The notes: generated by a model not told the origin, from the sequence alone. A stretch of 64,000 nt of DNA from Pseudomonas rhizosphaerae (GCF_000761155.1 NZ_CP009533.1:682001-746000); one strand, 5' to 3'. Shown: positions 1 through 11,088, numbered from the stretch's first letter. Program-made: numbers and translations.

Positions 1-652
1 GCAGATCCTCGCTCTCGACGAAGTCGCTGAACGCCTTGAGCAGTGTCCGCGTTTCCCCCGGACCGTCGACGCCTTCCTGGCAGCCGATGAAATCACGGAA
101 GTACTCTGAGACTTTCTTGCCGTTCTTGCCCTTGATGAACGAGATGTACTGCTTGGACTGCTTGTTGTTCTGCCACTCCGACAGGTTGATGCGTGCCGCC
201 AGATGCAACTGCCCAAGGTCCAGGTGCCGCGAAGGAGTAACGTCGAGCTCGGAGGTCACGGCCACGCCTTCACTGTGATGCAGCAGGGCAATGGCCAGGT
301 AATCGGTCATACCCTGCTGGTAATGGGCGAACAGCACGTGCCCACCAGTGGACAGGTTGGATTCTTCCATCAGCTTCTGCAGGTGCTCGACAGCCGTGCG
401 GCTGAACTGGGTGAAGTCGCGGCCTTCGTCCAGATAGTCCTTGAGCCAGCCGCTGAACGGGTGCGCGCCCGACTCGGCGTGGAAGAAACCCCAAGCCTTG
501 CCCTGCTTGGCGTTGTAGCTGTCGTTGAGGTCGGCAAGCAGGTGCTCGATGGCGCTGGATTCGGCCAGCTCGCTGTCGCGCGCGTGAAGCACGGCAGGCG
601 TGCCGTCGGGTTTCTTGTCGATCAAATGGACGATGCAATGACGGATCGGCAT
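1..652 (-). CDS. yejK: Nucleoid-associated protein YejK (NdpA), N-terminal part, cut by window edge
   Basis: The minus-strand frame opening at the ATG at 652 reads [20 protein letters not shown] and continues without a stop to base 1. That gives about 217 codons of a protein that is usually near 335 residues, so the C-terminal third lies outside the window. The opening and the later [21 protein letters not shown] segment are typical of the YejK/NdpA 37-kDa nucleoid-associated family. This is a cytoplasmic DNA-associated protein whose exact function is poorly known. No strong Shine-Dalgarno precedes the ATG. It diverges from the HU gene at 1061, so two nucleoid proteins sit back to back. Longer open frames on either strand here are shadows in other frames. 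Confidence 0.88.
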   Translation of the reverse strand, partial: MPIRHCIVHLIDKKPDGTPAVLHARDSELAESSAIEHLLADLNDSYNAKQGKAWGFFHAESGAHPFSGWLKDYLDEGRDFTQFSRTAVEHLQKLMEESNLSTGGHVLFAHYQQGMTDYLAIALLHHSEGVAVTSELDVTPSRHLDLGQLHLAARINLSEWQNNKQSKQYISFIKGKNGKKVSEYFRDFIGCQEGVDGPGETRTLLKAFSDFVESEDL

Positions 653-1060
653 GGGGTTCTCGGCTTGTCTGGCTGACGGGCACGGCGGACATGGCAAGCC
701 GCGCGGCAAAGGGGCGAAGTGTAACGTAGATAGGGGTTTTACGGATTGCCGGTGACTGGCGCGTGCTCTGAAACGACGAAATCGTCTACTTTTCGGCCAA
801 ACCCATGATAAAGCTGAATAAAAGGCCCGCTAGTGGCGGATATTTGTCTGGCTCTGTGCTAGTTTTGCCCGGTCTTGCGGCCCACAAGGCCGTGAAGCCC
901 CGCAGAGAGCGGCTTTCGAGTCGAACCAAACGCCATTCTGGGTATCTACAATGGCGATTGGCATGATCGAAACGCGAGCCCCGGCGGACGTCGCGCGCCC
1001 GGCTCCGACTTACGCTGCACTTTGCAATCCAATTGAATTTGATAGGGAAGGTACACCACC
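653..1060. other. Divergent intergenic region yejK / HU
   Basis: This 408-base stretch separates two divergently transcribed nucleoid-protein genes and must hold both promoters. I see no convincing gene in it. The short open frames lack ribosome binding sites and family features. No promoter match was clear enough to place. The HU ribosome binding site, GGGAAGG, lies about 10 bases before the ATG at 1061. Confidence 0.5.
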
Positions 1061-1342
1061 ATGGCATTAACCAAAGACCAACTGATCGCCGATATCGCTG
1101 AAGCTATCGACGCGCCGAAAACCACCGCGCGCAACGCTATCGAGCAGCTGGGCCAGATCGTTGCCGATCAATTGGAAAATGGCAGCGAGATCACCCTGCC
1201 TGGTATCGGCAAGCTGAAGATCACCGAGCGTCCTGCCCGTACCGGCCGTAACCCTTCGACCGGCGCTGCCATCGAAATCGCTGCCAAGAAAGTCGTCAAG
1301 TTCGTCCCAGCCAAAGTGCTGACCGATTCCGTCAACAAGTAA
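1061..1342 (+). CDS. hupN: HU-family DNA-binding protein (HupN type)
   Basis: This 93-residue protein has the full HU/IHF fold. An N-terminal helical dimerisation part (MALTKDQLIADIAEA...) is followed by the beta-arm signature around residues 46-70 (GIGKLKITERPARTGRNPSTG). It is a small basic protein that bends and compacts DNA in the nucleoid. The start is supported by GGGAAGG about 10 bases upstream. Pseudomonas carry several HU paralogues. The location beside yejK matches what I recall for hupN of P. putida, but the paralogue name is from memory, whereas the family assignment is firm. A terminator-like hairpin follows directly. Confidence 0.93.
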   Translation: MALTKDQLIADIAEAIDAPKTTARNAIEQLGQIVADQLENGSEITLPGIGKLKITERPARTGRNPSTGAAIEIAAKKVVKFVPAKVLTDSVNK

Positions 1343-1356
1343 TTGTAACGGCTCGA

Positions 1357-1395
1357 CGAACCGTGCCGCGGGTCAACCCGGGCGCGGTTTTTTTG
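1357..1395 (+). terminator. Intrinsic terminator after HU gene
   Basis: An imperfect GC-rich stem (ACCGTGCCGCGGGT facing ACCCGGGCGCGGT) is followed by a run of seven T residues, about 15 bases after the HU stop codon. Confidence 0.75.
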
Positions 1396-1420
1396 TGCCT
1401 GAGAAAGCTCGGTGCTCCCC

Positions 1421-1507
1421 GTAGGAGCGGTCCGTGGCCGCGAATGGCGCGATTCGGTATGTCTGACACACCGCAGCGCCTGTTTCGCGGCCGATGACCG
1501 CTCCTAC
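1421..1507. repeat. REP pair, GGAGCGGTC-type
   Basis: Two inverted arms face each other: GTAGGAGCGGTCCGTGGCC at 1421 and its near complement ending CCGCTCCTAC at 1507, with about 40 bases between. The same arms recur at about 5498, 35761, 35867 and 53324, so this is a dispersed Pseudomonas REP/BIME-type element. The right arm contains the rlmF stop codon. Confidence 0.85.
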
Positions 1508-2457
1508 GAGGTGTGTGTTGGGGTGAACCAGGTAGTGCGGGCTTGCTCTGACTGGAAGGTCCAGGCGACGAAGCGGCTTTGCTTCTGGCCTTGGCCCATT
1601 TCCACCACCCGTACCTGCGCCGCGGCGACCTTGCTCAGCGCTGCCTGAATGGCCGGTAGGTTGGAGGCCTTGGACACCAGCGTCGAGAACCACAGCACCT
1701 GCTTGCCAACGGCCACACTTTCGTTGATCAACTGGGTCACGAAGCGTATCTCGCCACCTTCACACCACAACTCGTTGTTCTGGCCACCGAAGTTGAGCAC
1801 CGGCAACTTGCGCTTGGGGTCGGCCTTGCCCAGGGCGCGCCATTTGCGCTGGCTGCCGCGCGTTGCCTCCTGCAGCGAAGCATGGAAGGGCGGGTTGCAC
1901 AGGGTCACGGCAAAGCGCTCCTCGACGCCCAGCAAGCCCAGCAGAATCTGCCGAGGTTGAGACTGCTGACGCAGGGTGATGGCCTTGCCCAGCTTGTTGG
2001 CCTGCACGATGGTGTTGGCCGAGGCCAGTGCAACGGCATCTATGTCGGAGCCAACGAACTGCCAGCGATAGTCGCTATGGCCCAGCAAGGGGTAGATGCA
2101 GTTGGCGCCCACACCGACATCCAGCGCCTTGACCCCGGCGCCTCGGGGAATCTCGCCACCGTTGTCTTCGGCCAGCAGATCCGCCAGGCAGTGCAGATAG
2201 TCGGCCCGTCCGGGGATGGGCGGGCACAGGTAACCGTCCGGGATGTCCCAGTGCTGGATACCGTAGAGGCTCCTGAGCAGGGCCCGGTTGAAGACCTTCA
2301 CCGCCGCAGGGTCGGCGAAGTCGATGCTCTGCTTGCCATACGGGTTGAGGATGACGAACCGGGCAAGGTCCGGATGGCTCTTGATCAGTTGCGGGAAGTC
2401 GTAGCGACCCTGGTGGCGATTGCGCGGGTGCAGGGTGGGTTTTTGCGGGGTGGACAT
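1504..2457 (-). CDS. rlmF: 23S rRNA (adenine-1618-N6)-methyltransferase RlmF
   Basis: This protein of about 317 residues opens [20 protein letters not shown], typical of RlmF, which uses S-adenosylmethionine to methylate A1618 of 23S rRNA. The SAM-binding loop is [14 protein letters not shown], and the N6-adenine methyltransferase catalytic motif NPPF appears in [11 protein letters not shown]. The open frame extends 23 codons upstream, but those codons are the REP-like repeat at 2479, so I chose the ATG at 2457. The last codons and the TAG stop lie inside the REP arm at 1504-1507, so the repeat supplies the C-terminus (THTS). The gene lies downstream of valS on the same strand. Confidence 0.9.
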   Translation of the reverse strand: MSTPQKPTLHPRNRHQGRYDFPQLIKSHPDLARFVILNPYGKQSIDFADPAAVKVFNRALLRSLYGIQHWDIPDGYLCPPIPGRADYLHCLADLLAEDNGGEIPRGAGVKALDVGVGANCIYPLLGHSDYRWQFVGSDIDAVALASANTIVQANKLGKAITLRQQSQPRQILLGLLGVEERFAVTLCNPPFHASLQEATRGSQRKWRALGKADPKRKLPVLNFGGQNNELWCEGGEIRFVTQLINESVAVGKQVLWFSTLVSKASNLPAIQAALSKVAAAQVRVVEMGQGQKQSRFVAWTFQSEQARTTWFTPTHTS

Positions 2458-2478
2458 GGAGAGGATACCGGTGGGGGC

Positions 2479-2536
2479 GCGGGCCTCTTCGCGGGCAGAG
2501 CCCGCTCCCACAGGATCTATCCGCAAAGAGGCCCGC
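2479..2536. repeat. REP-type inverted repeat after valS
   Basis: Perfect 11-base arms GCGGGCCTCTT (2479-2489) and AAGAGGCCCGC (2526-2536) enclose a classic P. putida-type REP core (CTCTTCGCGGGCAGAGCCCG). It lies just beyond the valS stop and just upstream of rlmF, so it may end or attenuate the valS transcript. There is no T-run on the minus strand. Confidence 0.75.
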
Positions 2537-2543
2537 AGACGGA

Positions 2544-5390
2544 TTACAGACTGGCGATCCGCGCGTGCTGTTCGGCCAGCTTGGCCAGCGCCTGCTCGGC
2601 TTCGGTCAGTTTGGCGCGCTCTTTGTCGATGACGGCAGGTGGTGCCTTGTCGACGAAGGCGGCGTTGGACAGCTTGCCGCCCACCCGTGCAACTTCACCG
2701 TGCAAGCGCTGGATTTCCTTGTCAAGGCGAGCCAGTTCGGCGTCCTTGTCGATCAGCCCGGCCATCGGCACCAGCACTTCCATTTCACCGACCAGCGCAG
2801 TAGCGCTCAGCGGCGCTTCCTGGCCATCGTCCAGCACGGTGATGGACTCCAGCTTGGCGAGCTTCTTGAGCAAGGCATCGTTTTCCTGCAGACGACGCTG
2901 ATCCTGGCTGCCGGTGTTCTTGAGGAACAACGCCAGCGGCTTGCCCGGACCGATGTTCATCTCGCCACGAATGTTGCGCACGCCCAGCATCAGGCCCTTG
3001 AGCCATTCGATGTCGTCTTCGGCTGCGGTATCGATGCGGCTTTCGTTGGCCACCGGCCAAGGCTGCAGCATGATCGTCTTGCCCTGCACACCGGCGAGCG
3101 GCGCCAGGCGCTGCCAGATTTCTTCGGTGATGAACGGCATGAACGGATGCGCCAGGCGCAACGCCACTTCCAGCACGCGCACCAGGGTGCGACGGGTACC
3201 GCGCTGGCGCTCCACCGGAGCGTTCTCGTCCCACAGCACCGGCTTGGACAGCTCCAGGTACCAGTCGCAATACTGGTTCCAGATGAACTCGTAGAGCGCC
3301 TGGGCGGCCAGGTCGAAACGGAACTGGTCCAGGTGACGGGTCACCTCGGCTTCGGTGCGCTGCAGTTGCGAGATGATCCAGCGATCAGCCAGCGAAAGCT
3401 CATAGGCCTCGCCGTTCTGGCCGCAGTCCTCGCCCTTGTCGAGCACATAGCGAGCGGCGTTCCAGATCTTGTTGCAGAAATTGCGATAGCCCTCGACGCG
3501 GCCCATGTCGAACTTGATGTCGCGGCCGGTGGACGCCAGCGAGCAGAAGGTGAAGCGCAGGGCGTCGGTGCCGTAGCTGGCGATGCCGCCTTCGAACTCG
3601 TCGCGGGTCTGCTTCTCGATCTTCTTCGCAAGCTTGGGCTGCATCATGCCGCTGGTGCGTTTTTCGACCAGGGCTTCGAGTTCGATCCCGTCGATGATGT
3701 CCAGCGGGTCCAGCACGTTGCCCTTGGACTTGGACATCTTCTGGCCCTGGCCATCACGCACCAGGCCATGCACGTAGACCGTCTTGAACGGTACCTGCGG
3801 CGTACCGTTCTCGTCCTTGACCAGGTGCATGGTCAGCATGATCATCCGGGCGACCCAGAAGAAGATGATGTCGAAGCCGGTGACCAGCACGTCGGTGCTG
3901 TGGAATTTCTTCAGGAACTCGGTCTGTTCCGGCCAGCCCAGGGTGGAGAAGGTCCACAGGCCCGAACTGAACCAGGTGTCCAGCACGTCGTTGTCCTGGT
4001 TGAGCACCACATCGGCGCCCAGGCCGTGCTTGCTGCGCACTTCTTCTTCGCTGCGGCCGACGTAGACCTTGCCGGACTCGTCGTACCAGGCCGGAATGCG
4101 GTGGCCCCACCAGAGCTGGCGGCTGATGCACCAGTCCTGGATATCGCGCATCCAGGAGAAGTACATGTTTTCGTACTGCTTGGGCACGAAGGCGATGCGG
4201 CCGTCTTCCACGGCGGCAATGGCCGGCTCGGCCAGTGGCTTGGTGGACACGTACCACTGGTCGGTCAACCAGGGCTCGATGACGGTGCCGGAGCGATCGC
4301 CCTTCGGCACTTTCAACGCGTGGTCATCGACGCTGACCAGCAGGCCGGCGGCGTCGAACGCGGCGACGATCTGTTTGCGCGCTTCGAAGCGGTCCAGGCC
4401 GGCGTATTCGCCAGGCAAGGTGCCGTCCACGCTGTCGTTCAGCGTGCCGTCGAGGTTGAACACCTGAGCGCTGGCCAGGACGCTGGCATTCTTGTCGAAG
4501 ATGTTGAGCAACGGCAGGTTATGACGCTTGCCGACTTCGTAGTCGTTGAAATCATGGGCCGGGGTGATCTTCACGCAGCCGGTGCCGAACTCGGGGTCGC
4601 AGTAGTCATCGGCGATGATCGGAATGCGACGGCCCACCAAGGGCAGTTCGACGAACTTGCCGATCAGTGCCTGGTAGCGCTCGTCGTTCGGGTTCACCGC
4701 GACGGCGGCGTCGCCGAGCATGGTTTCCGGACGCGTGGTGGCGACGATCAGGAAGTCGTTGCCTTCGGCGGTTTTCGCGCCGTCTGCCAGCGGGTACTTG
4801 AGGTTCCAGAGGAAACCCTTTTCGTCGTGGTTTTCCACTTCCAGGTCGGAGATGGCCGTGTGCAGCTTGGTGTCCCAGTTGACCAGGCGCTTGCCGCGGT
4901 AGATCAGGCCGTCTTCGTGCAGGCGCACGAAGGCTTCCTTGACCGCTTCGGACAGGCCGTCATCCATGGTGAAACGCTCACGGCTCCAGTCGACCGACGA
5001 ACCCAGGCGACGGATCTGGCGGCTGATGTTGCCACCGGACTGGTCTTTCCATTCCCAGATCTTTTCCAGGAATTTTTCCCGGCCCAGGTCATGGCGATTC
5101 AGGCCCTGAGCTTCGATCTGGCGCTCGACCAGCATCTGCGTGGCGATACCGGCGTGGTCGGTACCCGGCTGCCACAGGGTGTTGCGACCCTGCATGCGGC
5201 GGAAACGGATCAGGGCGTCCATGATCGCGTTGTTGAAGCCGTGGCCCATGTGCAGGCTGCCGGTAACGTTCGGCGGCGGAATCATGATGGTGTAGGAGTC
5301 GCCGGCACCTTGCGGGGCGAAATAGTTCTCGGCCTCCCAGGTCTGGTACCAGGAAGTTTCGATAGCGTGCGGCTGGTAGGTCTTATCCAT
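2544..5390 (-). CDS. valS: Valyl-tRNA synthetase
   Basis: This 948-residue class I aminoacyl-tRNA synthetase charges tRNA-Val with valine in the cytoplasm. The HIGH-type motif is HMGH in [16 protein letters not shown], and the KMSKS motif is intact in [13 protein letters not shown]. The editing domain lies between them, and the C-terminal coiled-coil tail ([18 protein letters not shown]...) is typical of ValRS. The frame is open eight codons further, but [15 protein letters not shown] at 5390 is the usual family start; AGGG lies about 12-15 bases before it. Length agrees with the Pseudomonas family. Confidence 0.96.
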   Translation of the reverse strand: MDKTYQPHAIETSWYQTWEAENYFAPQGAGDSYTIMIPPPNVTGSLHMGHGFNNAIMDALIRFRRMQGRNTLWQPGTDHAGIATQMLVERQIEAQGLNRHDLGREKFLEKIWEWKDQSGGNISRQIRRLGSSVDWSRERFTMDDGLSEAVKEAFVRLHEDGLIYRGKRLVNWDTKLHTAISDLEVENHDEKGFLWNLKYPLADGAKTAEGNDFLIVATTRPETMLGDAAVAVNPNDERYQALIGKFVELPLVGRRIPIIADDYCDPEFGTGCVKITPAHDFNDYEVGKRHNLPLLNIFDKNASVLASAQVFNLDGTLNDSVDGTLPGEYAGLDRFEARKQIVAAFDAAGLLVSVDDHALKVPKGDRSGTVIEPWLTDQWYVSTKPLAEPAIAAVEDGRIAFVPKQYENMYFSWMRDIQDWCISRQLWWGHRIPAWYDESGKVYVGRSEEEVRSKHGLGADVVLNQDNDVLDTWFSSGLWTFSTLGWPEQTEFLKKFHSTDVLVTGFDIIFFWVARMIMLTMHLVKDENGTPQVPFKTVYVHGLVRDGQGQKMSKSKGNVLDPLDIIDGIELEALVEKRTSGMMQPKLAKKIEKQTRDEFEGGIASYGTDALRFTFCSLASTGRDIKFDMGRVEGYRNFCNKIWNAARYVLDKGEDCGQNGEAYELSLADRWIISQLQRTEAEVTRHLDQFRFDLAAQALYEFIWNQYCDWYLELSKPVLWDENAPVERQRGTRRTLVRVLEVALRLAHPFMPFITEEIWQRLAPLAGVQGKTIMLQPWPVANESRIDTAAEDDIEWLKGLMLGVRNIRGEMNIGPGKPLALFLKNTGSQDQRRLQENDALLKKLAKLESITVLDDGQEAPLSATALVGEMEVLVPMAGLIDKDAELARLDKEIQRLHGEVARVGGKLSNAAFVDKAPPAVIDKERAKLTEAEQALAKLAEQHARIASL

Positions 5391-5497
5391 GCGCGGCGGG
5401 ACCCTATAAGGCATTTATTCAAAGAAAGCCGGGAAGTATAGCGGGGATGTGGCGGCTATGGGAGGCGCCGATCGGCAAACCCTGCGGGCGAACCCTG

Positions 5498-5583
5498 TGA
5501 GAGCGGTCCGTGGCCGCGAAAGACGCGCTGCGGTCTGCCTGACACTGCGCGGCGTCTGCTTCGCGGCCGATGACCGCTCCCAC
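5498..5583. repeat. REP pair, GGAGCGGTC-type
   Basis: The arms GAGCGGTCCGTGGCCGCGAA (from about 5501) and TTCGCGGCCGATGACCGCTC (to about 5579) face each other. This is the same element class as at 1421. It lies between the upstream end of valS and the hypothetical gene at 5613. Confidence 0.8.
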
Positions 5584-5612
5584 GCAAACTGCATGTTGGG
5601 ATATGGAAGGGG

Positions 5613-5987
5613 TCAGGCCTGATTCAGCAGCCGTTCCATGCGCGCTTCAAGGCGGCGCTTGATTTCGGTTTCGATGTGGGGAGCGAAGTCGTCGATCACA
5701 TCTTGCATGATCAACTGTGCGGCGGCGCGCAGCTCGGCGTCCAGGTGCAGCAGAGTGTCCTGGCGATTCTGCGCGGGGGTTGGCGCAACGGCCGCCGCTG
5801 GCGCTTCGGCGGCGGCTCCGGGTTCGTCGTGCAGTTCGAACAGCAACGGCACGTCGGGTTCGCTGCGCACCACGGCGTCGGTCAGCAGCGGTGGCTGCAG
5901 GGTGTCGTCGCCGAGCAGCTTGCGGATCGACTCGAGGTCGTCCAGCAGGTGTACGGATTTGGGCAAAGGCTTGCTGTTGTTGTCCAT
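5613..5987 (-). CDS. Conserved hypothetical protein between holC and valS
   Basis: This 124-residue protein begins MDNNSKPLPKSVHLLDDLESIRKLLG. An N-terminal acidic/leucine-rich segment is followed by an Ala/Pro-rich linker (about residues 60-80) and a charged amphipathic helical C-terminus (TEIKRRLEARMERLLNQ). It starts only 7 bases after the holC stop, so the two genes are surely co-transcribed. The frame is open 18 codons further up, overlapping holC, but the ATG at 5987 fits the spacing best. I recall a short hypothetical protein at this place in other Pseudomonas but know no function for it. A role with the chi subunit or DNA polymerase III is only suggested by position. Confidence 0.72.
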   Translation of the reverse strand: MDNNSKPLPKSVHLLDDLESIRKLLGDDTLQPPLLTDAVVRSEPDVPLLFELHDEPGAAAEAPAAAVAPTPAQNRQDTLLHLDAELRAAAQLIMQDVIDDFAPHIETEIKRRLEARMERLLNQA

Positions 5988-5994
5988 CGTGGGC

Positions 5995-6423
5995 TCAAAG
6001 TCGCGATAAGCGGTGGTCTTGCAAAGGATAGCCTTGTTCACGGTAGAAGCGAAAACTCTCCCGGGCGGCCTGACGAATAGCGGGGTCTTCTACCACTATT
6101 TCAGCGATACGGGCGAACTGTCCGGCGAAGCTTGGCACGCTTAAAGCCAAGTTGATCAGTAGATCGTCGTGGCCTTCGGCCTGCGCAGCGATGCCCAGCG
6201 TGACCGGCGCATGCGGCTCTTCCTCCGCAAGGCTGTGGGGGACGAAGCTTTCACCCTTGAAACTCCACAGGCGCGCGTCCAGCTCGGCGCGCTGGGCAGC
6301 GTCGGTGCAGTGAACGTACACCCGATGGCCCAGGCGCCACGCTTTTTCGCCCAATTTGCAGGCGAAGTCCAGGCGTGCGGCGGGCAGGGGAGTGGGAAGT
6401 ATGTAGAAGTCGACTTGGGGCAT
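5995..6423 (-). CDS. holC: DNA polymerase III chi subunit
   Basis: This 142-residue protein opens MPQVDFYILPTPLPAARLDF with the characteristic HolC pattern (FY-L), then CKLGEKAWRLGHRVYVHC and LWSFKGESFVPHSL. Chi belongs to the clamp-loader complex and contacts single-strand binding protein at the replication fork. The start at 6423 has an AGGA sequence 8 bases upstream; the longer open frame runs into a REP repeat. It is followed after 7 bases by the hypothetical gene at 5613. In other Pseudomonas it also lies between pepA and valS. Confidence 0.92.
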   Translation of the reverse strand: MPQVDFYILPTPLPAARLDFACKLGEKAWRLGHRVYVHCTDAAQRAELDARLWSFKGESFVPHSLAEEEPHAPVTLGIAAQAEGHDDLLINLALSVPSFAGQFARIAEIVVEDPAIRQAARESFRFYREQGYPLQDHRLSRL

Positions 6424-6455
6424 GGTGTATTCCTGGTGCTTGAGACCGCGTCGCC

Positions 6456-6526
6456 CTTTTCGCGGGCAGAGCCCCGCTCCCACAGGAAGCATGCTTGTGT
6501 GGGAGCGGGGCTCTGCCCGCGAAAAG
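6456..6526. repeat. Perfect 29-base inverted repeat (REP pair) between pepA and holC
   Basis: The arms 6456-6484 and 6498-6526 are exact reverse complements and contain the REP core CGCGGGCAGAGCCCCGCTCC. The 13-base loop itself holds the palindrome AAGCATGCTT. In RNA this would be a very stable hairpin between the two minus-strand genes. Confidence 0.85.
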
Positions 6527-6546
6527 ACCGACGCGGACTTGAGGCA

Positions 6547-8163
<1,617 letters not shown>

Positions 8164-8299
8164 TTAAGTGACAGGCACAGCCTTTCACAGGATAATGCGG
8201 CGACTTTTTACCTGGCCCGTTCTCGCGGGCCGGCCCCTGTCCTGGCTGCTACGTTCCCCTGTCGGGCTGCCTGCGTGCGACGACCCTGGAGTGTCTGGT

Positions 8300-9418
8300 T
8301 TGATCGTTTTCCGTTATCTGTCCCGTGAGGTCATGATCACAATGAGCGCCGTGAGTGCGGTGCTCCTGGTGATCATCATGAGCGGGCGCTTCATCAAGTA
8401 CCTGGCTCAGGCGGCGTCCGGGATCCTCGACCCTGGCGTGCTGTTCATGATCATGGGCTTTCGCCTGCCCGGCTTTCTGCAACTGATCCTGCCACTGGGC
8501 CTGTTCCTGGGCATCCTGCTGGCGTACGGGCGCCTGTACCTGGAAAGCGAGATGACCGTGCTTTCCGCCACCGGCATGAGCCAGCAGCGCCTGTTGGCGA
8601 TCACCATGGCGCCGGCGACGCTGGTCGCCCTGTTGGTGGCGTGGCTGAGCCTGAGCCTCGCCCCGCAAGGCGTTGCCCAGGTTGCCACCATCATCAACCA
8701 GCAGGATGCCATGACCGAATTCGACACCCTGGTGCCGGGTCGCTTCCAGGCGCTGCGTGACGGCACGCGGGTCACCTACACGCAAAGCCTTTCGGAAAAC
8801 CGCGTCGACCTAAGCGGTGTGTTCATTTCAGAGAAGCGCATGTCCCAGGACAAGGCCAAGGATCGTGGCATTTCCGTATTGGTGGCCGAAAAGGGCCGTC
8901 AGGAAGTGCGCGCCGATGGCAACCGCTACCTTATTCTGGAAAACGGTTTCCGCTACGACGGCAATCCGGGCGAAGCGAACTACCGCGCCATTCAATACGA
9001 TACCTACGGCGTGCTCCTGCCCAAACCGGACGTGAGTAGCGACATCACCGATCGCGAAGCCATTCCCACTGGCGAGCTGTGGGGCAGCAACGACCCGCGA
9101 CCGCGCGCCGAGCTGCAGTGGCGATTGTCACTGCCGATACTGGTATTCATCGTGACCCTGATGGCGGTGCCGCTGTCGCGGGTCAATCCGCGCCAGGGCC
9201 GCTTCCTCAAACTGCTGCCGGCGATCCTCCTGTACATGGCTTACCTGACCCTGCTCATCGCCGCGCGCAGCGCCATGGAAAAAGGCCGCCTGCCTGCGGC
9301 GCTCGGCATGTGGTGGGTGCACGTGCTGTTCCTGGCCATCGGCCTGCTGCTGATGTACTGGGAGCCCATGAAGCTGGCCCGTGCCAGCCGCCGTGCCAAG
9401 GGGGTGACCCATGGTTAA
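8300..9418 (+). CDS. lptF: LPS export ABC transporter permease LptF
   Basis: This inner-membrane permease forms LptB2FG, which extracts lipopolysaccharide from the inner membrane. About six membrane segments flank a periplasmic beta-jellyroll domain (residues about 130-270). I place the start at the TTG at 8300 (MIVFRYLSREVMIT): GGAG ends 8 bases before it and the family begins this way, giving 372 residues. The frame is open to 8168, but those 44 codons are not family-like. It overlaps lptG by 8 bases, so the two are translationally coupled. It diverges from pepA, the usual proteobacterial arrangement. Confidence 0.92.
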   Translation: MIVFRYLSREVMITMSAVSAVLLVIIMSGRFIKYLAQAASGILDPGVLFMIMGFRLPGFLQLILPLGLFLGILLAYGRLYLESEMTVLSATGMSQQRLLAITMAPATLVALLVAWLSLSLAPQGVAQVATIINQQDAMTEFDTLVPGRFQALRDGTRVTYTQSLSENRVDLSGVFISEKRMSQDKAKDRGISVLVAEKGRQEVRADGNRYLILENGFRYDGNPGEANYRAIQYDTYGVLLPKPDVSSDITDREAIPTGELWGSNDPRPRAELQWRLSLPILVFIVTLMAVPLSRVNPRQGRFLKLLPAILLYMAYLTLLIAARSAMEKGRLPAALGMWWVHVLFLAIGLLLMYWEPMKLARASRRAKGVTHG

Positions 9419-10472
9419 GCTCGATCGCTACATCGGCAAGAGCGTTGCAGTGGCCATCCTCGCGGTACTGGGGATCATCCTCGGCCTGGCCTCGCTGTTT
9501 GCCTTCATCGACGAAATGGGCGATATCAGCGACAGCTATACCCTGCTCGATGCCGGCAAGTACGTAGCCTTGACCGCCCCTCGGCGGGTCTACGACATGT
9601 TGCCGATGGCGGCCCTGATCGGCTGTCTGATCGGCCTCGGCAGCCTGGCCAGCAGCAGCGAGCTGACCATCATGCGCGCTGCCGGCGTGTCGGTGGGGCG
9701 CATCGTCTGGGCCGTGATGAAACCGATGCTGGTGTTGATGGTGGTCGGCGTGCTGGTGGGTGAATACGTTGCCCCACCCGCCGAAAACAAGGCTCAGGCC
9801 GAGCGTTCGCTGGCTTTGGGCAGTGGCGATGCGCAGAGCGGCAAGCACGGCATGTGGCACCGTCAGGGTGACGAGTTCATCCACATCAACACCGTGCAAC
9901 CCCACGGTCTGCTTTATGGAGTCACGCGCTACCGCTTCGATGACCAGCGTCACATGCTCAGCGCCAGCTTTGCCCGCAAGGCGCAATACGACAACGATCA
10001 TTGGCAGTTGAGCGAGGTCACCACCACGCTGTTTCACGCCGATCGCAGCGAAGTGGTCAAGGCCGCCGAAGAGCGCTGGGATGTGTCCCTGACCCCGCAG
10101 TTGCTCAGCACGGTCATCGTGGCACCTGAAGCGTTGTCCATCTCCGGGCTGTGGGGTTACATCCACTACCTGGCCGACCAGGGCCTCAATAACGGTCAGT
10201 ACTGGCTGGCGTTCTGGGTGAAGGTCTTGCAGCCGCTGGTCACGGCAGCCCTGGTGTTGATGGCTATCTCCTTCATCTTCGGCCCGCTGCGCTCGGTGAC
10301 CTTGGGGCAGCGGGTGTTCACCGGCGTGCTGGTGGGCTTCGTGTTCCGCATCGCCCAGGACCTGCTCGGGCCATCGAGCCTGGTGTTCGGCTTTCCGCCA
10401 CTGCTGGCAGTGGTACTGCCCGCAGCCGTCTGCGCGATAGCCGGGCTGTGGCTGTTGCGACGCGCTGGTTAG
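9411..10472 (+). CDS. lptG: LPS export ABC transporter permease LptG
   Basis: This 353-residue partner of LptF starts MVKLDRYIGKSVAVAILAVLGIILGLASLF. AAGGGGG precedes the ATG, which lies within the end of lptF. The YjgP/YjgQ fold is visible: three N-terminal membrane helices, a periplasmic domain (about residues 110-260) and three C-terminal helices (LVTAALVLMAISFIFGPLR...). Together with LptB it powers LPS transport to the LptA bridge. A terminator hairpin shared with the convergent RDD gene follows. Confidence 0.94.
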   Translation: MVKLDRYIGKSVAVAILAVLGIILGLASLFAFIDEMGDISDSYTLLDAGKYVALTAPRRVYDMLPMAALIGCLIGLGSLASSSELTIMRAAGVSVGRIVWAVMKPMLVLMVVGVLVGEYVAPPAENKAQAERSLALGSGDAQSGKHGMWHRQGDEFIHINTVQPHGLLYGVTRYRFDDQRHMLSASFARKAQYDNDHWQLSEVTTTLFHADRSEVVKAAEERWDVSLTPQLLSTVIVAPEALSISGLWGYIHYLADQGLNNGQYWLAFWVKVLQPLVTAALVLMAISFIFGPLRSVTLGQRVFTGVLVGFVFRIAQDLLGPSSLVFGFPPLLAVVLPAAVCAIAGLWLLRRAG

Positions 10473-10490
10473 CGACCGCAGGCAAGGCAG

Positions 10491-10517
10491 AAACCGGCCC
10501 TCAGTGGCCGGTTTTTT
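10491..10517. terminator. Terminator between lptG and the RDD gene
   Basis: Perfect 9-base arms AAACCGGCC and GGCCGGTTT (10491-10499, 10506-10514) lead into TTTTTTA. The flanking A and T runs let it serve lptG on the plus strand and probably also the convergent RDD gene. Confidence 0.85.
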
Positions 10518-10995
10518 ATTGGCCAGTCCGCACCACCTGGCTGCGCGATCCCAGATCGTGCCAGGTGCGCTTGCGCCGGTCGAACAGCATCCACCACCAA
10601 CCCATCCCCAGGCACAGCCAGGACAGTATTGCCAGCATGAACCGCAGCAGCGCCTGGCCCAGGCTGACCTCGGAACCGTCGACGTTCTGCACGCGGATGC
10701 TCCAGGCTTGCATGCCCAGGGTCTGTCCGGCACGGGTCCAGAAGTGGGCAAAAAAGGTGAACGATAGACACGCCAGCAGCAGTGAAAGCCAAGGATCCTG
10801 ATCCAGGGCACCCGCTTCGGACAGGGCTCGCAGGCGCGCTTCCCCGTACCAAATCAGCTGGCTCAGCTTATACAGCGCGGTGGCGACCATCAGCAGGGCC
10901 ACCAACAGAATCAGGTCGTAGGCGGCCGCAGCCAGGCGACGCGCCAGGCTCGCCGGCACTGGTTGCAGCAGGTTGTTCAGGGCATCAAGCGCCAT
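10516..10995 (-). CDS. RDD family inner-membrane protein
   Basis: This 159-residue protein has the RDD pattern: an early Arg in a membrane-entry segment (SLARRLAAAAYDLILLVALL), further hydrophobic helices, and the late motif LFDRRKRTWHDLGSRSQVV with the conserved Asp/Arg. The start ATG at 10995 has AAGGA six bases upstream; the open frame extends 15 codons further without such a site. Function is unknown; RDD proteins are sometimes proposed to be ion transporters. It is convergent with lptG. Confidence 0.85.
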   Translation of the reverse strand: MALDALNNLLQPVPASLARRLAAAAYDLILLVALLMVATALYKLSQLIWYGEARLRALSEAGALDQDPWLSLLLACLSFTFFAHFWTRAGQTLGMQAWSIRVQNVDGSEVSLGQALLRFMLAILSWLCLGMGWWWMLFDRRKRTWHDLGSRSQVVRTGQ

Positions 10996-11040
10996 CGAAG
11001 GTCCTTGGGCGGAAACGCTCGACACGGGTCGAGCGACCAC

Positions 11041-11075
11041 AAAAAAGCCCCAGGCTATCAGCGCTGGGGCTTTTG
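11041..11075 (-). terminator. Terminator of the cold-shock gene
   Basis: Read on the minus strand, AGCCCCAGCGCTGATAGCCT begins a stem closed by TGGGGCT and followed by six T residues. It lies 14 bases after the cold-shock gene stop codon. Confidence 0.88.
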
Positions 11076-11088
11076 GGCGACGCTCGAA

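Noticed and set aside
2565-5441. A 958-codon plus-strand open frame opposite valS
   Set aside because: It lies wholly in the antisense of valS, a class I synthetase with clear motifs. In high-GC genomes long antisense frames are usual. It has no family features and no ribosome binding site.
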